NCBI GenBank assembly: GCA_039180025.1
Contig: JBCDDZ010000009.1
Span: forward strand, 1 to 64,000
Reading direction: 5' to 3'
DNA from: Algisphaera sp039180025
Lineage (GTDB): Bacteria > Planctomycetota > Phycisphaerae > Phycisphaerales > Phycisphaeraceae
Length of the DNA stretch: 64,000 nucleotides
Below are positions 1-8,777 of this stretch, piece by piece (positions within the stretch are counted from its first letter, which is position 1; every line of letters starts with the position of its first letter). The translations under genes were made by a program, and so were the position numbers. Under the pieces are notes generated by a model, which was not told the DNA's origin, searched no databases, and saw nothing but the letters and a program-made list of their open reading frames with translations.

Positions 1-299
1 CACCTTGCCGGGAACCCCGTGGGTCGACGCCGTGACGGGAACGCGGCCGAGGGCTCATGCCCGCCAACCCCGACCCGACGCCTGCCACCGCGTCGCGCCG
101 CCGGGGGGGCCACCGCCCGCTCTTTGAAAACCCCACCCTCCGGCTTCAGCTTCGGCTTCGGCCCAGCGCGTACCCACCCCCGGTTGAGCTATACCCATTC
201 CACCGGAACTGTCCTGCCGAACGCAAGCCCACCGATAATCTTCGATCATCGGAGGGCTTGCTCGCGGTAAACGCTAGGGCCGATGGACGATGCGTTAGG
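1..299. other. Intergenic stretch, no gene seen
   Basis: No open frame here has a convincing protein sequence or ribosome binding site. It lies downstream of the lpxD stop codon. Around 140-165 there is a short low-complexity run of CTTCGG/CTTCAG-like hexamers. Nothing else was recognised. Confidence 0.5.
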
Positions 300-1358
300 C
301 TATCCGCTACGGTTTTCCAGTGACTTCAGGCGTTTTTCCATCGCCTTGAGCTTCGCGGCCATGTCGGGCAGCCGTTTCTGGTTCAGTACGATACGTTTGG
401 CTTCAGTGAGGGGCGCTGCCGGGGTGCCGCCCCACGATTCGCCGCGGGGGATGTCGGTCATCACTTTGGCCGACGCGGCAATCCTGACCCCTGCCCCGAT
501 ATTCAAGTGGCCGGCCACCCCGACCTGCCCGCCCATCACCACGTAGTCGCCGGTGGTGGTCGACCCGGCGATCCCCACGTGCGCCACAAAGAGGTTGTGT
601 CTGCCGATCTTCGCGCCGTGGCCGATCACCACGTGGTCGGAAAACTTTGTGCCCTCGCCCACGACCGTGCTCCCGACGGTCGCGCGGTCTACGGAACAGT
701 TGGATCCCATCTCGACGTCGTCGTGGATCACGGCGTTGCCGACCTGAGGGATTTTGTGGTGTCGGGGCTCCTGGCCGCCGACCGCCGCGGTCGCGTAGCC
801 GAAGCCGTCCTGCCCAACGACGGTGTTGGCGTGCAAGACCACGCGATCGCCCAGCACGCAGCCGTCGTAGACGCAGACCCCCGGGTGCAGCACGCAGTCG
901 TTGCCGATGACCGCTTTTTTGCCCACGTAAACCCCGGGGTAGAGGATGGTCCGATCTCCGATCCGGGAGCGCGGCGCAAGGTAAGCGAACGGCCGGACGG
1001 TGCAGAGTTCGCCAACGACCGCGGTGTGATGGATAAAACTTTCGGGGCTGATCCCCACCTCGGGCTGCACCCGGAAACCGTGGAGGGCGATCAGCGCTTG
1101 GCGAAACGCATAGTAGGGGTCCTCCGCCACCAGGGTCGCGCAGCCCTCGGGGGTGTCTTCGGCGTAGTCAGCCGACACGACCACCGCGGCCGCACGGGTG
1201 GTTCTCAATTGGCCCTGGTACCGGGGGTTGGACAAGAAACTCAGCTCGCCGGGCCGGGCGCTCTCGAGGGTCGCACACCCGGTGATCTCTCGGCTTCCGT
1301 CGCCCCGCAGCGAGGCGCCGATACGGCCAGCCAGTTCCGAAAGCATCATCTTCGGCAT
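300..1358 (-). CDS. lpxD: UDP-3-O-acylglucosamine N-acyltransferase LpxD
   Basis: Third enzyme of lipid A synthesis: transfers a 3-hydroxyacyl chain from acyl-ACP to the 2-amino group of UDP-3-O-acylglucosamine, in the cytoplasm. The 352 residues match family length. An N-terminal UDP-binding-type domain (about 1-100) is followed by a left-handed beta helix of hexapeptide repeats (about 105-310, many [LIV]Gxxxx turns) and a helical C-terminus. The QDGFGY segment near 183-188 and the IGHGAKIG segment with His247, the expected catalytic base, are typical of LpxD. It implies an outer membrane with lipid A-like molecules, in agreement with the lptD-like gene at 8.8 kb. The ATG at 1358 is used; a second ATG lies three codons in. 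No lpxA, lpxB or lpxC is in the window. Confidence 0.93.
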   Translation of the reverse strand: MPKMMLSELAGRIGASLRGDGSREITGCATLESARPGELSFLSNPRYQGQLRTTRAAAVVVSADYAEDTPEGCATLVAEDPYYAFRQALIALHGFRVQPEVGISPESFIHHTAVVGELCTVRPFAYLAPRSRIGDRTILYPGVYVGKKAVIGNDCVLHPGVCVYDGCVLGDRVVLHANTVVGQDGFGYATAAVGGQEPRHHKIPQVGNAVIHDDVEMGSNCSVDRATVGSTVVGEGTKFSDHVVIGHGAKIGRHNLFVAHVGIAGSTTTGDYVVMGGQVGVAGHLNIGAGVRIAASAKVMTDIPRGESWGGTPAAPLTEAKRIVLNQKRLPDMAAKLKAMEKRLKSLENRSG

Positions 1359-1434
1359 CCACTAATTGTAATCGGCCGGAACCCCAAAGGGGGCGTCCAA
1401 GCCCCGAGTGCGATCCCGACCCGGGCGGCATGGT

Positions 1435-2595
1435 TTATCCGCCTCCACGACGGATCGTGCGTTTCCCGAAGCGATCGGTGATCCGGTCCAAGGCATCGTC
1501 GAGCTGCTTTTGTTTTTCCTGATGGGGGTCCGGAAAGAGGACGGACTGCTCGCCCTGCTGGGTAAAGCCCGAGGTGCTCACCCCGATGAGGCGGACGCTG
1601 CGGAACCCGGCGTGGGCCCACTCCAGGAACAGTTTTTTCGCGGCGTGGTAGAGGGTCTCGGTGACGTCGGTGGAACTGGCAAGGGTCCGGGCGCGGGTGA
1701 CGGTCTGGAAGTCGCCGTAGCGGATTTTAATGGTGACGGTCTTGGCACGGAATCCGTGTTTCCGTAAGCGATACCCGACCTGCTCGGCCTGGTCGAGCAT
1801 CACGGACAGGACCTGGTCGGGGGTGTTCAGGTTTTCACCGAAGGTCTGTTCGTGGCCGATAGATTTGGCGGTGCGGTCGGGCACGACGGGGCGGTCGTCG
1901 AGGCCGCGGCAGAGCCGGTGGAAGCGGTCGCCGAAGTCGCCGAAGGCTTCGCGGAGCTGGTCGAGTGAAAGCCGACGCAAGTCCGCGACGGTGGTGATCT
2001 GGTGTCGTTCGAGCTTCGCCTGGGTCGCGGGTCCCACGCCCCAGATCTTGCTTACCGGAAGGGGCAAAAGAATGTTATCCATCTCGTCGGGGTCGGCGGG
2101 GATCACCGTGAGGCCGTCGGGTTTTTCAAGGTCGGACGCGAGCTTGGCGAGGAACTTGTTCGGCGCGACGCCGACCGAAGCGACCAGCCCGCCGGTCCCC
2201 CGGAAGATCTGGTCTTTCAGGTCTTGCGCGACCACCTCCGGGGGCCCCATCAGGCGGCCGGTGCCGGTCATGTCGAGGAAGGCCTCGTCGACCGAAAGCG
2301 GCTGGACTACCGGCGAAAAGCGATCGAGCACCGCGAACATCGCCCGCGAAGCCTCGCGGATCTTCTCGCCCGGCACCTTCACACACACCGCATGCGGGCA
2401 CAGCCGAAGCGCCGTCGCCATCGGCATCGCCGACCGGCAGCCGTACCTGCGGGCTTCGTACGACGCCGTGGTGACGACCCCGCGTTTGCCCGTCCCGCCG
2501 GTCAGCACCGCCTGGCCGCGCAGCGACGGGTCGTCCCGCACCGCGATCGCGGCGAAGAACGCGTCCATGTCGACGTGGAAGATTGTGCGGGGCAT
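1435..2595 (-). CDS. dinB: DNA polymerase IV (Y-family translesion polymerase)
   Basis: Y-family polymerase that copies damaged or mismatched template DNA. 386 residues, usual for DinB. The palm carries the metal-binding carboxylates in HVDMDAFF (Asp9, Asp11) and SVDEAFLDM (Asp103, Glu104). A fingers/thumb region and a helix-hairpin-helix-like segment (IWGVGPATQAKLE) follow, then the little-finger domain. The C-terminus is basic and lacks an obvious clamp-binding pentapeptide, though QKQLDD may serve. It lies 76 bases upstream of lpxD on the same strand; there is no functional link between them. No LexA-type operator could be identified by eye. Confidence 0.95.
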   Translation of the reverse strand: MPRTIFHVDMDAFFAAIAVRDDPSLRGQAVLTGGTGKRGVVTTASYEARRYGCRSAMPMATALRLCPHAVCVKVPGEKIREASRAMFAVLDRFSPVVQPLSVDEAFLDMTGTGRLMGPPEVVAQDLKDQIFRGTGGLVASVGVAPNKFLAKLASDLEKPDGLTVIPADPDEMDNILLPLPVSKIWGVGPATQAKLERHQITTVADLRRLSLDQLREAFGDFGDRFHRLCRGLDDRPVVPDRTAKSIGHEQTFGENLNTPDQVLSVMLDQAEQVGYRLRKHGFRAKTVTIKIRYGDFQTVTRARTLASSTDVTETLYHAAKKLFLEWAHAGFRSVRLIGVSTSGFTQQGEQSVLFPDPHQEKQKQLDDALDRITDRFGKRTIRRGGG

Positions 2596-2711
2596 GCCCG
2601 GAATTCTACCGCGGCGTAGACGACATCAATGGGTCTCAATGACCGGCAGTCCACGGAAACAGTATGCCACCAACGATGACCCTAGAGCCGGTTATGCATT
2701 TTTTTTAGAGC

Positions 2712-3320
2712 CTACCCTTCTGAATGGCAAGGAAGCCCTATCCCACCGCCGTGATCCTCGATAGCCGCACCCTCCGAAGCACCCCCGAAAGCGGGGGCCG
2801 AGCCGGCGACGACGGGCACAAGCAGAAGCACGGCCGTGGAATACCCCCCGGTTTCATACCCCCTGCAAGTTCCGTGCTTGGAGCGGGGCGAACGTCGCCG
2901 GGGCTGGTGGTCGGAGTGGACGATGGTGTCGAGATCGACCTTGCCCCGAATCGCCTTGCGCAAAGTGGTTTTCTTGACGTCGGGCACGACTGGGGGGTAG
3001 GCCTGGTCGCCGCGCTTGAGGACGCCGAAGACGATGGTTTTGCCTCCCGCGCCGCGTCCGCGTGGGCCGCGAACTCGCTTAGGACCGAAGTAGGATTCAT
3101 CGGTTTCGCCTTCGCCTTGGAAGGGGCTTTGGGCTTCGCAGGCCTCGGCGATGCGGCGGCGGATTTTCAGGTAGATCGCGTTGGCCGAGCGGACCGACAG
3201 GCCGGTCCGTTCGGCGGCGTCGTTGGCGGTGAGGTCCATCGCGAAGGCCTTGATCAGACGCCGGAAAGTCGGTTCCGCGATTCGAGAACGGCGGTCGTAG
3301 CGGTTTTTGCCTGTATCCAT
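2712..3320 (-). pseudogene. Decayed IS1595-family transposase (ISXO2-like), 3' part lost
   Basis: The first ~137 codons read as an IS1595/ISXO2-type transposase. They comprise an N-terminal helix-turn-helix region (NDAAERTGLSVRSANAIY), then the DDE-domain start GETDESYFGPKRVRG containing the first catalytic Asp, then KTIVFGVLKRG, and IVHSD with the second catalytic Asp. Similarity stops at HSD (about position 2910). The remaining ~67 codons are Arg/Ser-rich or low-complexity and do not resemble the expected GWRSY...NHIN...ENFW segment, so the third catalytic residue is missing. I saw no inverted repeats or target duplication. Probably an inactive remnant of an old insertion between dinB and the pseudouridine synthase gene. 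Confidence 0.75.
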
Positions 3321-3367
3321 AGGGCCAGTGAGAGTTGACTGGCCGCTTCGCTTGCTAAGCCCCTATT

Positions 3368-4690
3368 TTATCTGGAGGGCTTTAGGTCGATACCCGGAAG
3401 GGCCGTGGCGAGGTCCACGTGGGTGCCGTCGGTGATCGTTTCTCCCGGCGCGTGGTGGTGGGCTTCGAGGGTTTGGATCAGGTCCAGCATGGGGCGATGG
3501 AGGGGGGCGGTAAAAGTTCGATGGGTTTTGAAGACGGGGTGGTGGATTCGCAAGAGGGCGGCGTGGAGGGCGGGGGTGGCCATGAGCGGGGACTCGCCGG
3601 TGGCGGCACGCTCGGCGGCGTCGGACTCGATTTTTTGCCCCTCGGCTTTGGTGCGAGCGAAGTTGAGGTTCGGCCGCGATCCCGCGGCCAGGGGTGGGTC
3701 GGCGAGTTCCGGGGGGCCGACGGTTTCGCCGCCGTAAAGTTGGTCGCCGACGATCGGGAAGCCGAGAAACGAAAGGTGGACGCGGATCTGATGGGTTCGG
3801 CCGGATTTGAGTTCACATTCGATAAGCGAGTAGCCGCGGTATCGCCGCCGGACGCGGTAGAACGTGAGCGATTCTTTGCCGGCGGCATCGTGGCGGACCG
3901 CGTGCCCCTCGCGGATCGTGGGGTGTTTGCCCAGGGGCTGGTCGATGCTGCCCGAAGGCGGATCGGGGCAGCCGTGGACCAGGGCGAGGTAGCACTTGAG
4001 GTTGGTGCGGTCCTCGAATTGTTTGGCCAGTAGCCAGTGGGTGGCGTCCTGCTTGGCGAAAAGGATGACGCCGGTGGTGTTCATGTCGAGGCGGTGGACG
4101 ACCCCGGGGCGCTGATCCTGCTGGCCGACTTCGGACAGGCCGGCGTCGGACGCGGCAGGCGGTCGGGTACGCTCGTCGACTCGGGGGGTGTTGAAGCCGG
4201 GGTTCTGAAAATGATGGGCCAGGGCATTGATCATCGTGCCGGATTTGTATTTGCGGGCCGGGTGGACGATGAGGTTGGCTTGTTTATTGACCGCCACCAT
4301 ATCGTCGTCTTCGTAAAGGATGTCCAGGCGGATGGGCTCGGGGCGGAGGTCCACGGCGGGCTTGGGGGGGACCACGACTTCAACGGTGTCGCCGGTGCGC
4401 AGCGAAAGCGAGGGCTTGACGCTCTTGCCGTTGACGGTCACGCCGCCCAGAGCGATGAGCTTCTGGATCTGGTTGCGGCTGATCCCCTTGAGGCGGTTCT
4501 GCAGATACTTGTCGAGACGCTGAGTGGAGTCGGTGGTGAGGTGGTAGACACGGTGCTCGGCGCCGGTTTCTTCGAGGTCCTCGAGGGTGGCGGCGTGGTA
4601 GCGGGCGTTGGGATCGGTGTCGGCGGGGGGGGCCGAGGATGGATCTGGATTTTCCGGAAACGCGGGAGACGGGGAGCCGGGGGCAGGCAT
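3368..4690 (-). CDS. RluD-type 23S rRNA pseudouridine synthase
   Basis: Isomerises specific uridines in structured RNA, probably 23S rRNA, to pseudouridine. An S4 RNA-binding domain (about 55-110; RLDKYLQNRL, ISRNQIQKLI) is followed by the RluA/RluD catalytic domain with the HRLDMNTTG motif carrying the catalytic Asp, and later SGRTHQIRVHL. At 440 residues it is longer than E. coli RluD (about 326): there is an acidic/Pro-rich N-terminal ~50 residues, an insertion before the catalytic motif (PRVDERTRPPAASDAGL), and another between QLYGG and the C-terminus. It begins 8 bases after the stop of the upstream gene on the same strand, so the two are probably cotranscribed. Exact target uridines cannot be read from sequence. 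Confidence 0.9.
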   Translation of the reverse strand: MPAPGSPSPAFPENPDPSSAPPADTDPNARYHAATLEDLEETGAEHRVYHLTTDSTQRLDKYLQNRLKGISRNQIQKLIALGGVTVNGKSVKPSLSLRTGDTVEVVVPPKPAVDLRPEPIRLDILYEDDDMVAVNKQANLIVHPARKYKSGTMINALAHHFQNPGFNTPRVDERTRPPAASDAGLSEVGQQDQRPGVVHRLDMNTTGVILFAKQDATHWLLAKQFEDRTNLKCYLALVHGCPDPPSGSIDQPLGKHPTIREGHAVRHDAAGKESLTFYRVRRRYRGYSLIECELKSGRTHQIRVHLSFLGFPIVGDQLYGGETVGPPELADPPLAAGSRPNLNFARTKAEGQKIESDAAERAATGESPLMATPALHAALLRIHHPVFKTHRTFTAPLHRPMLDLIQTLEAHHHAPGETITDGTHVDLATALPGIDLKPSR

Positions 4691-4698
4691 GATGAGGC

Positions 4699-5517
4699 CT
4701 ATTCTGCGGGGGCCGGGGGCTCCGGAGTTTCTGGGGTTTCTACGGCGTCCGGGGTTTCCGGGCGGTCGGGAGATGTGGCTGCCGGGGCCGTATCGGGGGT
4801 ATCCGATTCGGCCGGTGAGTCAGACGGCTCGTCGACTTCGGGAGCGGCGTCGCTGCCAGGGACCGAGGAGGCATCGGCGGGCTCGGGTGCCACCGGCTCG
4901 GGGGCGAAGGTGATGCGTTCGGCGAGCTCGGGGAGCATCGCGAGCCTTTGGTTGGCCAGGCGTGCCCAGTACGGATAAGCCTCCCCGGCTTCTTCTTCCA
5001 ACGCTTCATAGTGTTCGCGGGCCAGATCCATTTCGCGCAGCGCCTCGGCGACCACCCCCAGGCCGTCACGGGCGTTGAGGCGATAGATCGGATGAGGCGT
5101 ATCGTCCAGGACCGCCTGGTAGTGGTCGCGGGCGGTGTGAAGGATCGCGGTGGCGTCCTGGTCCGATGCGGTCAGGGATTCCTGGCGGAGTAGATCCCCG
5201 GCTCGGAGATGGGCGACGGCCCGCACCGCGGGGTTGCGTGTGCTCTGCGCGAGAAGATCGAGCGAGTCCGGGCTGGTCGAAGCATAGAGGTCGATCCAGG
5301 CGAGCTGCCGGGCGCTCTCCGCCCGCTGCGTAAAGAAACTGTAACCCGCGAAAGCCAAGGCGAAGATCGCGACGATGCCCAGCAGCGGGGTGCCGAAACG
5401 GTCGGTGAACGCTTTGACGTCGTTGAAGAAATTCGAGAATTCGCCGGACTCCTGCTCGTGGGGATCCACGGGGAGCGACGCAGGATCCTTGGACGGGGGG
5501 GGGCGGTCAGAAGCCAT
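4699..5517 (-). CDS. TPR-like single-pass membrane protein (YfgM-like)
   Basis: About 272 residues from the ATG at 5517. An in-frame ATG 14 codons upstream gives a less protein-like start. A short charged N-terminus is followed by one membrane segment (TPLLGIVAIFALAFAGYSFF), then a helical region (DAATAILHTARDHYQAVL, AREHYEALEEEAGEAYPYWARLANQRLAML) resembling tetratricopeptide pairs. A long disordered tail rich in Pro, Glu, Asp and Ser makes up the last ~70 residues. The layout resembles YfgM/TPR_21 proteins, which attach to the SecYEG/chaperone network in proteobacteria; that role here is inference. It is probably in an operon with the downstream pseudouridine synthase gene. Confidence 0.6.
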   Translation of the reverse strand: MASDRPPPSKDPASLPVDPHEQESGEFSNFFNDVKAFTDRFGTPLLGIVAIFALAFAGYSFFTQRAESARQLAWIDLYASTSPDSLDLLAQSTRNPAVRAVAHLRAGDLLRQESLTASDQDATAILHTARDHYQAVLDDTPHPIYRLNARDGLGVVAEALREMDLAREHYEALEEEAGEAYPYWARLANQRLAMLPELAERITFAPEPVAPEPADASSVPGSDAAPEVDEPSDSPAESDTPDTAPAATSPDRPETPDAVETPETPEPPAPAE

Positions 5518-5606
5518 AGGGCAGGGGTTCCGGGAGCAGAGCACCGAGGGAAGCGGCACCTCGGTAGGCGAGCGTGTTCAGGCGGGGTTTCGTCGAAAAG
5601 GGAGGT

Positions 5607-6116
5607 TTAGGGGCTGGCAGGGGCCACGGGGGTGAGGTTGACGTTGAGGGTGGTGATCCGGCGGTCGCCGGTGATGGTGATGCGGAGCTGTTCCGGGCCC
5701 TTGCGGTAGGCCTGCACGGTGGAGCGGGGGTCACCGAGGTCGGCCCCGTCGAGGGTCCAGCCGAAGTCATCGAGGTTGCGCCGGTAAAAACGTGCGGCGT
5801 CCTGGGTGTTGGAGCGGCCCTGATAGACATGGAACACGGTGCGTACGCCGGTAAGCGGATCGACGCTCGAAGTGCTGCGGGAGGGCACGGCCACGAAGCC
5901 GATGGGGCGGGGGACATCGCTGATTTCAGAATCCGGATCGACGACCAGACCGATGGCTGAGGGCGCAGGGAGCAGGTCGCCGTCGTCGGAGTAAGCGACG
6001 CCCGGGATAGGGCTCTGGCCGGGGGTGCAGGCCGTGAGAACAAAGAGGGCGGCGAGCAGGACCGCGGCGGCGGTATACCGCGGGGCTGTCGACCGCGTTT
6101 GAATATCCATATTCAT
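5607..6116 (-). CDS. Small lipoprotein of unknown function
   Basis: 169 residues from the ATG at 6116. The open frame extends upstream, but that part reads as Arg/Pro-rich noncoding sequence. The N-terminus MNMDIQTRS is followed by a hydrophobic stretch ending in the lipobox LTAC, so the mature protein is expected to be lipidated, probably in the outer membrane. The mature part has about 140 residues with FVAVPSRST, FHVYQGRSN, and a C-terminal half ending in a beta-rich IRITITGDR segment. It has no catalytic motif I recognise. Its gene precedes the TPR-like protein gene on the same strand with an 89-base gap. Confidence 0.65.
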   Translation of the reverse strand: MNMDIQTRSTAPRYTAAAVLLAALFVLTACTPGQSPIPGVAYSDDGDLLPAPSAIGLVVDPDSEISDVPRPIGFVAVPSRSTSSVDPLTGVRTVFHVYQGRSNTQDAARFYRRNLDDFGWTLDGADLGDPRSTVQAYRKGPEQLRITITGDRRITTLNVNLTPVAPASP

Positions 6117-6352
6117 ATGATTTTCCAAGAGCAAATGAGGCAGCGGGGCGAGATTTCCTTGCCCGGAAGCCGGGGTAATCAAGCGGTTGATCGTAACGCT
6201 AGGCGGAGCGGTGGGCAAACCGTCGCACCGCGATCTGCCGGGGCGTGCGGCGGTCCGCGGTGGACCGCGGCGCAGGTTTGACACGGCCTCACGGAGCGAG
6301 ATAATCTTGAATCCGGCTGACCGTCACGCGAGGAACGGTTCGCCTTACGCTG

Positions 6353-6426
6353 GTGAGCGTAGCTCAGTTGGTTAGAGCATCGGGTTGTGATCCCGAGGGT
6401 CGCGGGTTCGAATCCCGTCGTTCACC
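6353..6426 (+). tRNA. tRNA-His (anticodon GTG)
   Basis: Full cloverleaf: the acceptor stem GTGAGCG pairs with CGTTCAC (one G-T). There is a D-arm GCTC...GAGC, an anticodon stem TCGGG/CCCGA with loop TTGTGAT (anticodon GTG), and a T-arm GCGGG-TTCGAAT-CCCGT. The base before the acceptor is G (6352) and the discriminator is C, the G-1:C73 feature characteristic of tRNA-His. CCA is not encoded. Confidence 0.96.
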
Positions 6427-6524
6427 CTTGCCTTGTTCCGGCATCGGGTCGGGTTCCCCGCGGAGGGGGTATTCGATTGTTCCAAGGCGTGCTTTCCGGA
6501 GCACGGCCCGAAAGGTACCGGGAT

Positions 6525-7352
6525 ATGCCCGCCGATCGGATGGCAAATCTTGGCGCGGCGATCCTGGATCGCGTGGCGGAGTTCGGCGAATTCTCCCGCT
6601 TCTGCGGGGCCGCGGGCTACTGGGCGGTGCGGCGTCCGTCTGGCTACGGACGGCTTTTCCTGTTATTGCCCCAACTGTTTCGGATCGGGGTGATGAGTAT
6701 CCCGGTGGTGATGCTGGTGGGCGGGTTCGTCGGCGCGGTGATCGGGATCGAAACGTTCAGCCAGTTTCAGGCGATCGGGCAGGAGAACCGGCTGGGGGGG
6801 GTGATCGCGTTGTCGGTGGTCAAACAGATCGGGCCGGTGTTGGCGGCGGTGATGATCGCTGGCCGGGTGGGGGGCGCGGTGTCGGCGGAGCTGGGCACGA
6901 TGCGGGTCACCGAGCAGCTCGACGCGATCCGCGTCATGGGGACCGATCCGGTGCAGTATCTGGTGGTGCCGCGGGTGCTGGCGTGCGTGGTGATGTTGCC
7001 GGTGCTGACCGTGTTTTCCAACGTCATGGGGATCGGCGGGGGGTATTTGGTCGCGGTGGGGTTCGGCATCGATCAGGCCGACTATTGGGAGTTCAGCGCC
7101 CAGTTGGTGAACAACTGGGACGTGGCCACCGGACTGATTAAGTCCGTGTTTTTCGGGCTCTGTATCGGGCTGATCGCTTGCTACAAAGGGTTCAACTGCG
7201 AGAGCGGCGCCGCGGGCGTCGGAAAAGCGGCCACCGAGGCGTTCGTGCTGGGGTTTATCGCGATCATCATCAGCAATTTTTTTCTCGCCCAGTTCCTCAA
7301 TATCCTGGACCCGATCATCAACGGGCGCGGCGGCCCGTCGGCGCTGGGATAG
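6525..7352 (+). CDS. mlaE: MlaE-family ABC transporter permease
   Basis: Integral membrane permease of the Mla/Mce phospholipid transport family (older name YrbE), which moves phospholipid between inner and outer membranes. About 275 residues and five to six membrane segments. Family signatures are visible: GGFVGAVIGIETFSQ, then AGRVGGAVSAELGTMRVTEQLDAI, the cytoplasmic coupling segment typical of MlaE. Upstream in-frame codons run into the tRNA-His gene, so the ATG at 6525 (or 6540) is the start. The ATPase (MlaF) and MCE-domain (MlaD) partners are not adjacent: the next gene is convergent sppA. They must be encoded elsewhere if the system works. Confidence 0.9.
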   Translation: MPADRMANLGAAILDRVAEFGEFSRFCGAAGYWAVRRPSGYGRLFLLLPQLFRIGVMSIPVVMLVGGFVGAVIGIETFSQFQAIGQENRLGGVIALSVVKQIGPVLAAVMIAGRVGGAVSAELGTMRVTEQLDAIRVMGTDPVQYLVVPRVLACVVMLPVLTVFSNVMGIGGGYLVAVGFGIDQADYWEFSAQLVNNWDVATGLIKSVFFGLCIGLIACYKGFNCESGAAGVGKAATEAFVLGFIAIIISNFFLAQFLNILDPIINGRGGPSALG

Positions 7353-7399
7353 CGAGAACGGGCGTTGGTTTTTGTATACGCATCGGCCCATGAAGCATC

Positions 7400-7413
7400 T
7401 GCCGCTAGCGGCA
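7400..7413. repeat. 14-base perfect palindrome between mlaE and sppA
   Basis: TGCCGCTAGCGGCA is a perfect inverted repeat lying between the convergent mlaE and sppA genes. There is no T-run, so it is at best a weak bidirectional terminator or a protein-binding site. Confidence 0.35.
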
Positions 7414-7473
7414 TAGCGTGGGGTGTGTGTCCGTGTGAGACGCTGGCGTTTGTCGGAACGGTAAAGCCGTGGA

Positions 7474-8481
7474 CTACGGGAGTTCGGGTTGCCAGAGGTA
7501 ATACGCCCCGGCTTGAGCGGCGGCAATCTCTCGGCCCAGGTTGACTTGCAGCAGGTTGATCTGCGTGCCCCGTGACGCGGAATCGACCGGGGCGCGGGAG
7601 TAAGGCGTGGCCACGTAATCGAGGGGGCGGTGGTAAAGCACGAGGTCGGCATGTTCGAGGTCGGCCAACTGTTTGGCCCGGGCGAAGGCGTCGTGGAGGT
7701 CGCCGACCGCATCGACCAGCCCGAGTTCATAGGCCCGCTGCCCGGTGAACACGCGCCCGTCGGTAACGATGTCCCAGGTATCGGGATCGACCTCGGGTCG
7801 GCTCAGGCGGACCACCTGAACGAAGTCGGCGTAGAAGCTGTCGACGAGTTGCTGGAGAATCGCACGCTGGTCGGGGTCGAGGTTTTCGAGCGGTGAGCCG
7901 GTGGCTTTATTCGGGCCGCTGACGATCGCGTCGGCGCGGATCCCGATGCGTTCGAGCGCCGGCTTAACCGTGACGGTCTGGAGGACCACGCCGATGCTGC
8001 CCGTGATCGAGCTGGGGTAAGCCACGAGATGATCTCCGGCGCAGGCGAGGTAGTAGCCCCCGCTGGCGGCCACGTCCATCATCAGGACGACGACGGGTTT
8101 TTCGGTCGCCTCGCGGAAGCGTTTGACCTCGCGATACATCATGTCGCTGGCGGTCACGGTCCCGCCGGGCGAATTGATCCGGAGGACCACGGCGGCGACT
8201 TTCGGGTCTCGTGCCGCGGCGTTTAGGGCTTCGACCAGCGTGGACACCGGGTTATATCCGGCCGAGAGGATGCCGGCCTGGTCGGTGTTCGTGATCAGGC
8301 CGGTGACATCGATCAGGGCCACCCGCGCACTCCCCAGTCGGCCGTCGGGCTCGACGGTGGTCGCGGTGAGCTTCTGCCCGCCCGGTGCCAGGCCGACAAC
8401 AAAAGTCGCCGGGCCGCAGCCGATCAGGCCCATCACCACCAGACTCAGACAACACCACGAAGCAAGAGAGTAGCGGGCCAT
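7474..8481 (-). CDS. sppA: Signal peptide peptidase SppA-type serine protease (lipoprotein form)
   Basis: Serine protease of the S49/ClpP-like fold that degrades leftover signal peptides or membrane-protein fragments. 335 residues, the short single-domain form. The start at 8481 has a good Shine-Dalgarno (GAGGAA) about 8 bases upstream. The N-terminus has a hydrophobic stretch ending in LIGC (Cys22), so the protein looks lipidated rather than anchored by a helix. Family motifs: VALIDVTGLI, LRINSPGGTV, then DVAASGGYYLA with catalytic Ser140, and PSSITGSIGV. The catalytic Lys of the Ser-Lys dyad should lie downstream but I did not pin it. The gene runs toward mlaE. Confidence 0.9.
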   Translation of the reverse strand: MARYSLASWCCLSLVVMGLIGCGPATFVVGLAPGGQKLTATTVEPDGRLGSARVALIDVTGLITNTDQAGILSAGYNPVSTLVEALNAAARDPKVAAVVLRINSPGGTVTASDMMYREVKRFREATEKPVVVLMMDVAASGGYYLACAGDHLVAYPSSITGSIGVVLQTVTVKPALERIGIRADAIVSGPNKATGSPLENLDPDQRAILQQLVDSFYADFVQVVRLSRPEVDPDTWDIVTDGRVFTGQRAYELGLVDAVGDLHDAFARAKQLADLEHADLVLYHRPLDYVATPYSRAPVDSASRGTQINLLQVNLGREIAAAQAGAYYLWQPELP

Positions 8482-8578
8482 AACGAGATTCCTCAGCGTC
8501 AAATGGTCAGAAGGCAAGAGCCAGCGGCAGCGGCGAACAGATCTCCGTCATACCCACCGCGTCGGACGGAGCGCTCGA

Positions 8579-8584
8579 TATACT
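8579..8584 (+). promoter_or_regulatory. Probable -10 box of the tRNA-Met gene
   Basis: TATACT lies about 11 bases before the tRNA 5' end, a spacing that fits transcription starting just ahead of the tRNA. No good -35 hexamer was found 16-18 bases upstream. Confidence 0.4.
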
Positions 8585-8594
8585 AGACGACCTA

Positions 8595-8667
8595 GGGAGC
8601 GTAGCTCAGTGGTTAGAGCTGGCCACTCATAATGGCTCGGTCGCGGGTTCGAATCCTGCCGCTCCTA
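8595..8667 (+). tRNA. tRNA with CAT anticodon (elongator Met or Ile2)
   Basis: 73-base cloverleaf: acceptor GGGAGCG pairs with CGCTCCT (terminal G-T), anticodon stem GGCCA/TGGCT, loop CTCATAA giving anticodon CAT, T-arm GCGGG-TTCGAAT-CCTGC, discriminator A. The anticodon stem lacks the three consecutive G-C pairs of initiator tRNA. It is therefore an elongator tRNA-Met or a tRNA-Ile whose C34 is modified to lysidine; sequence alone does not decide. CCA is not encoded. Confidence 0.88.
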
Positions 8668-8777
8668 TCTAACATTTATTGGTTGGTGCTTTGATCGTCT
8701 CAACCGACAAAGTGAACCAATGATCACGGTCAAGAGGGGCGGAAGCCGGGGCCGGGGTAACGGTGAAGTGGTCGTAG

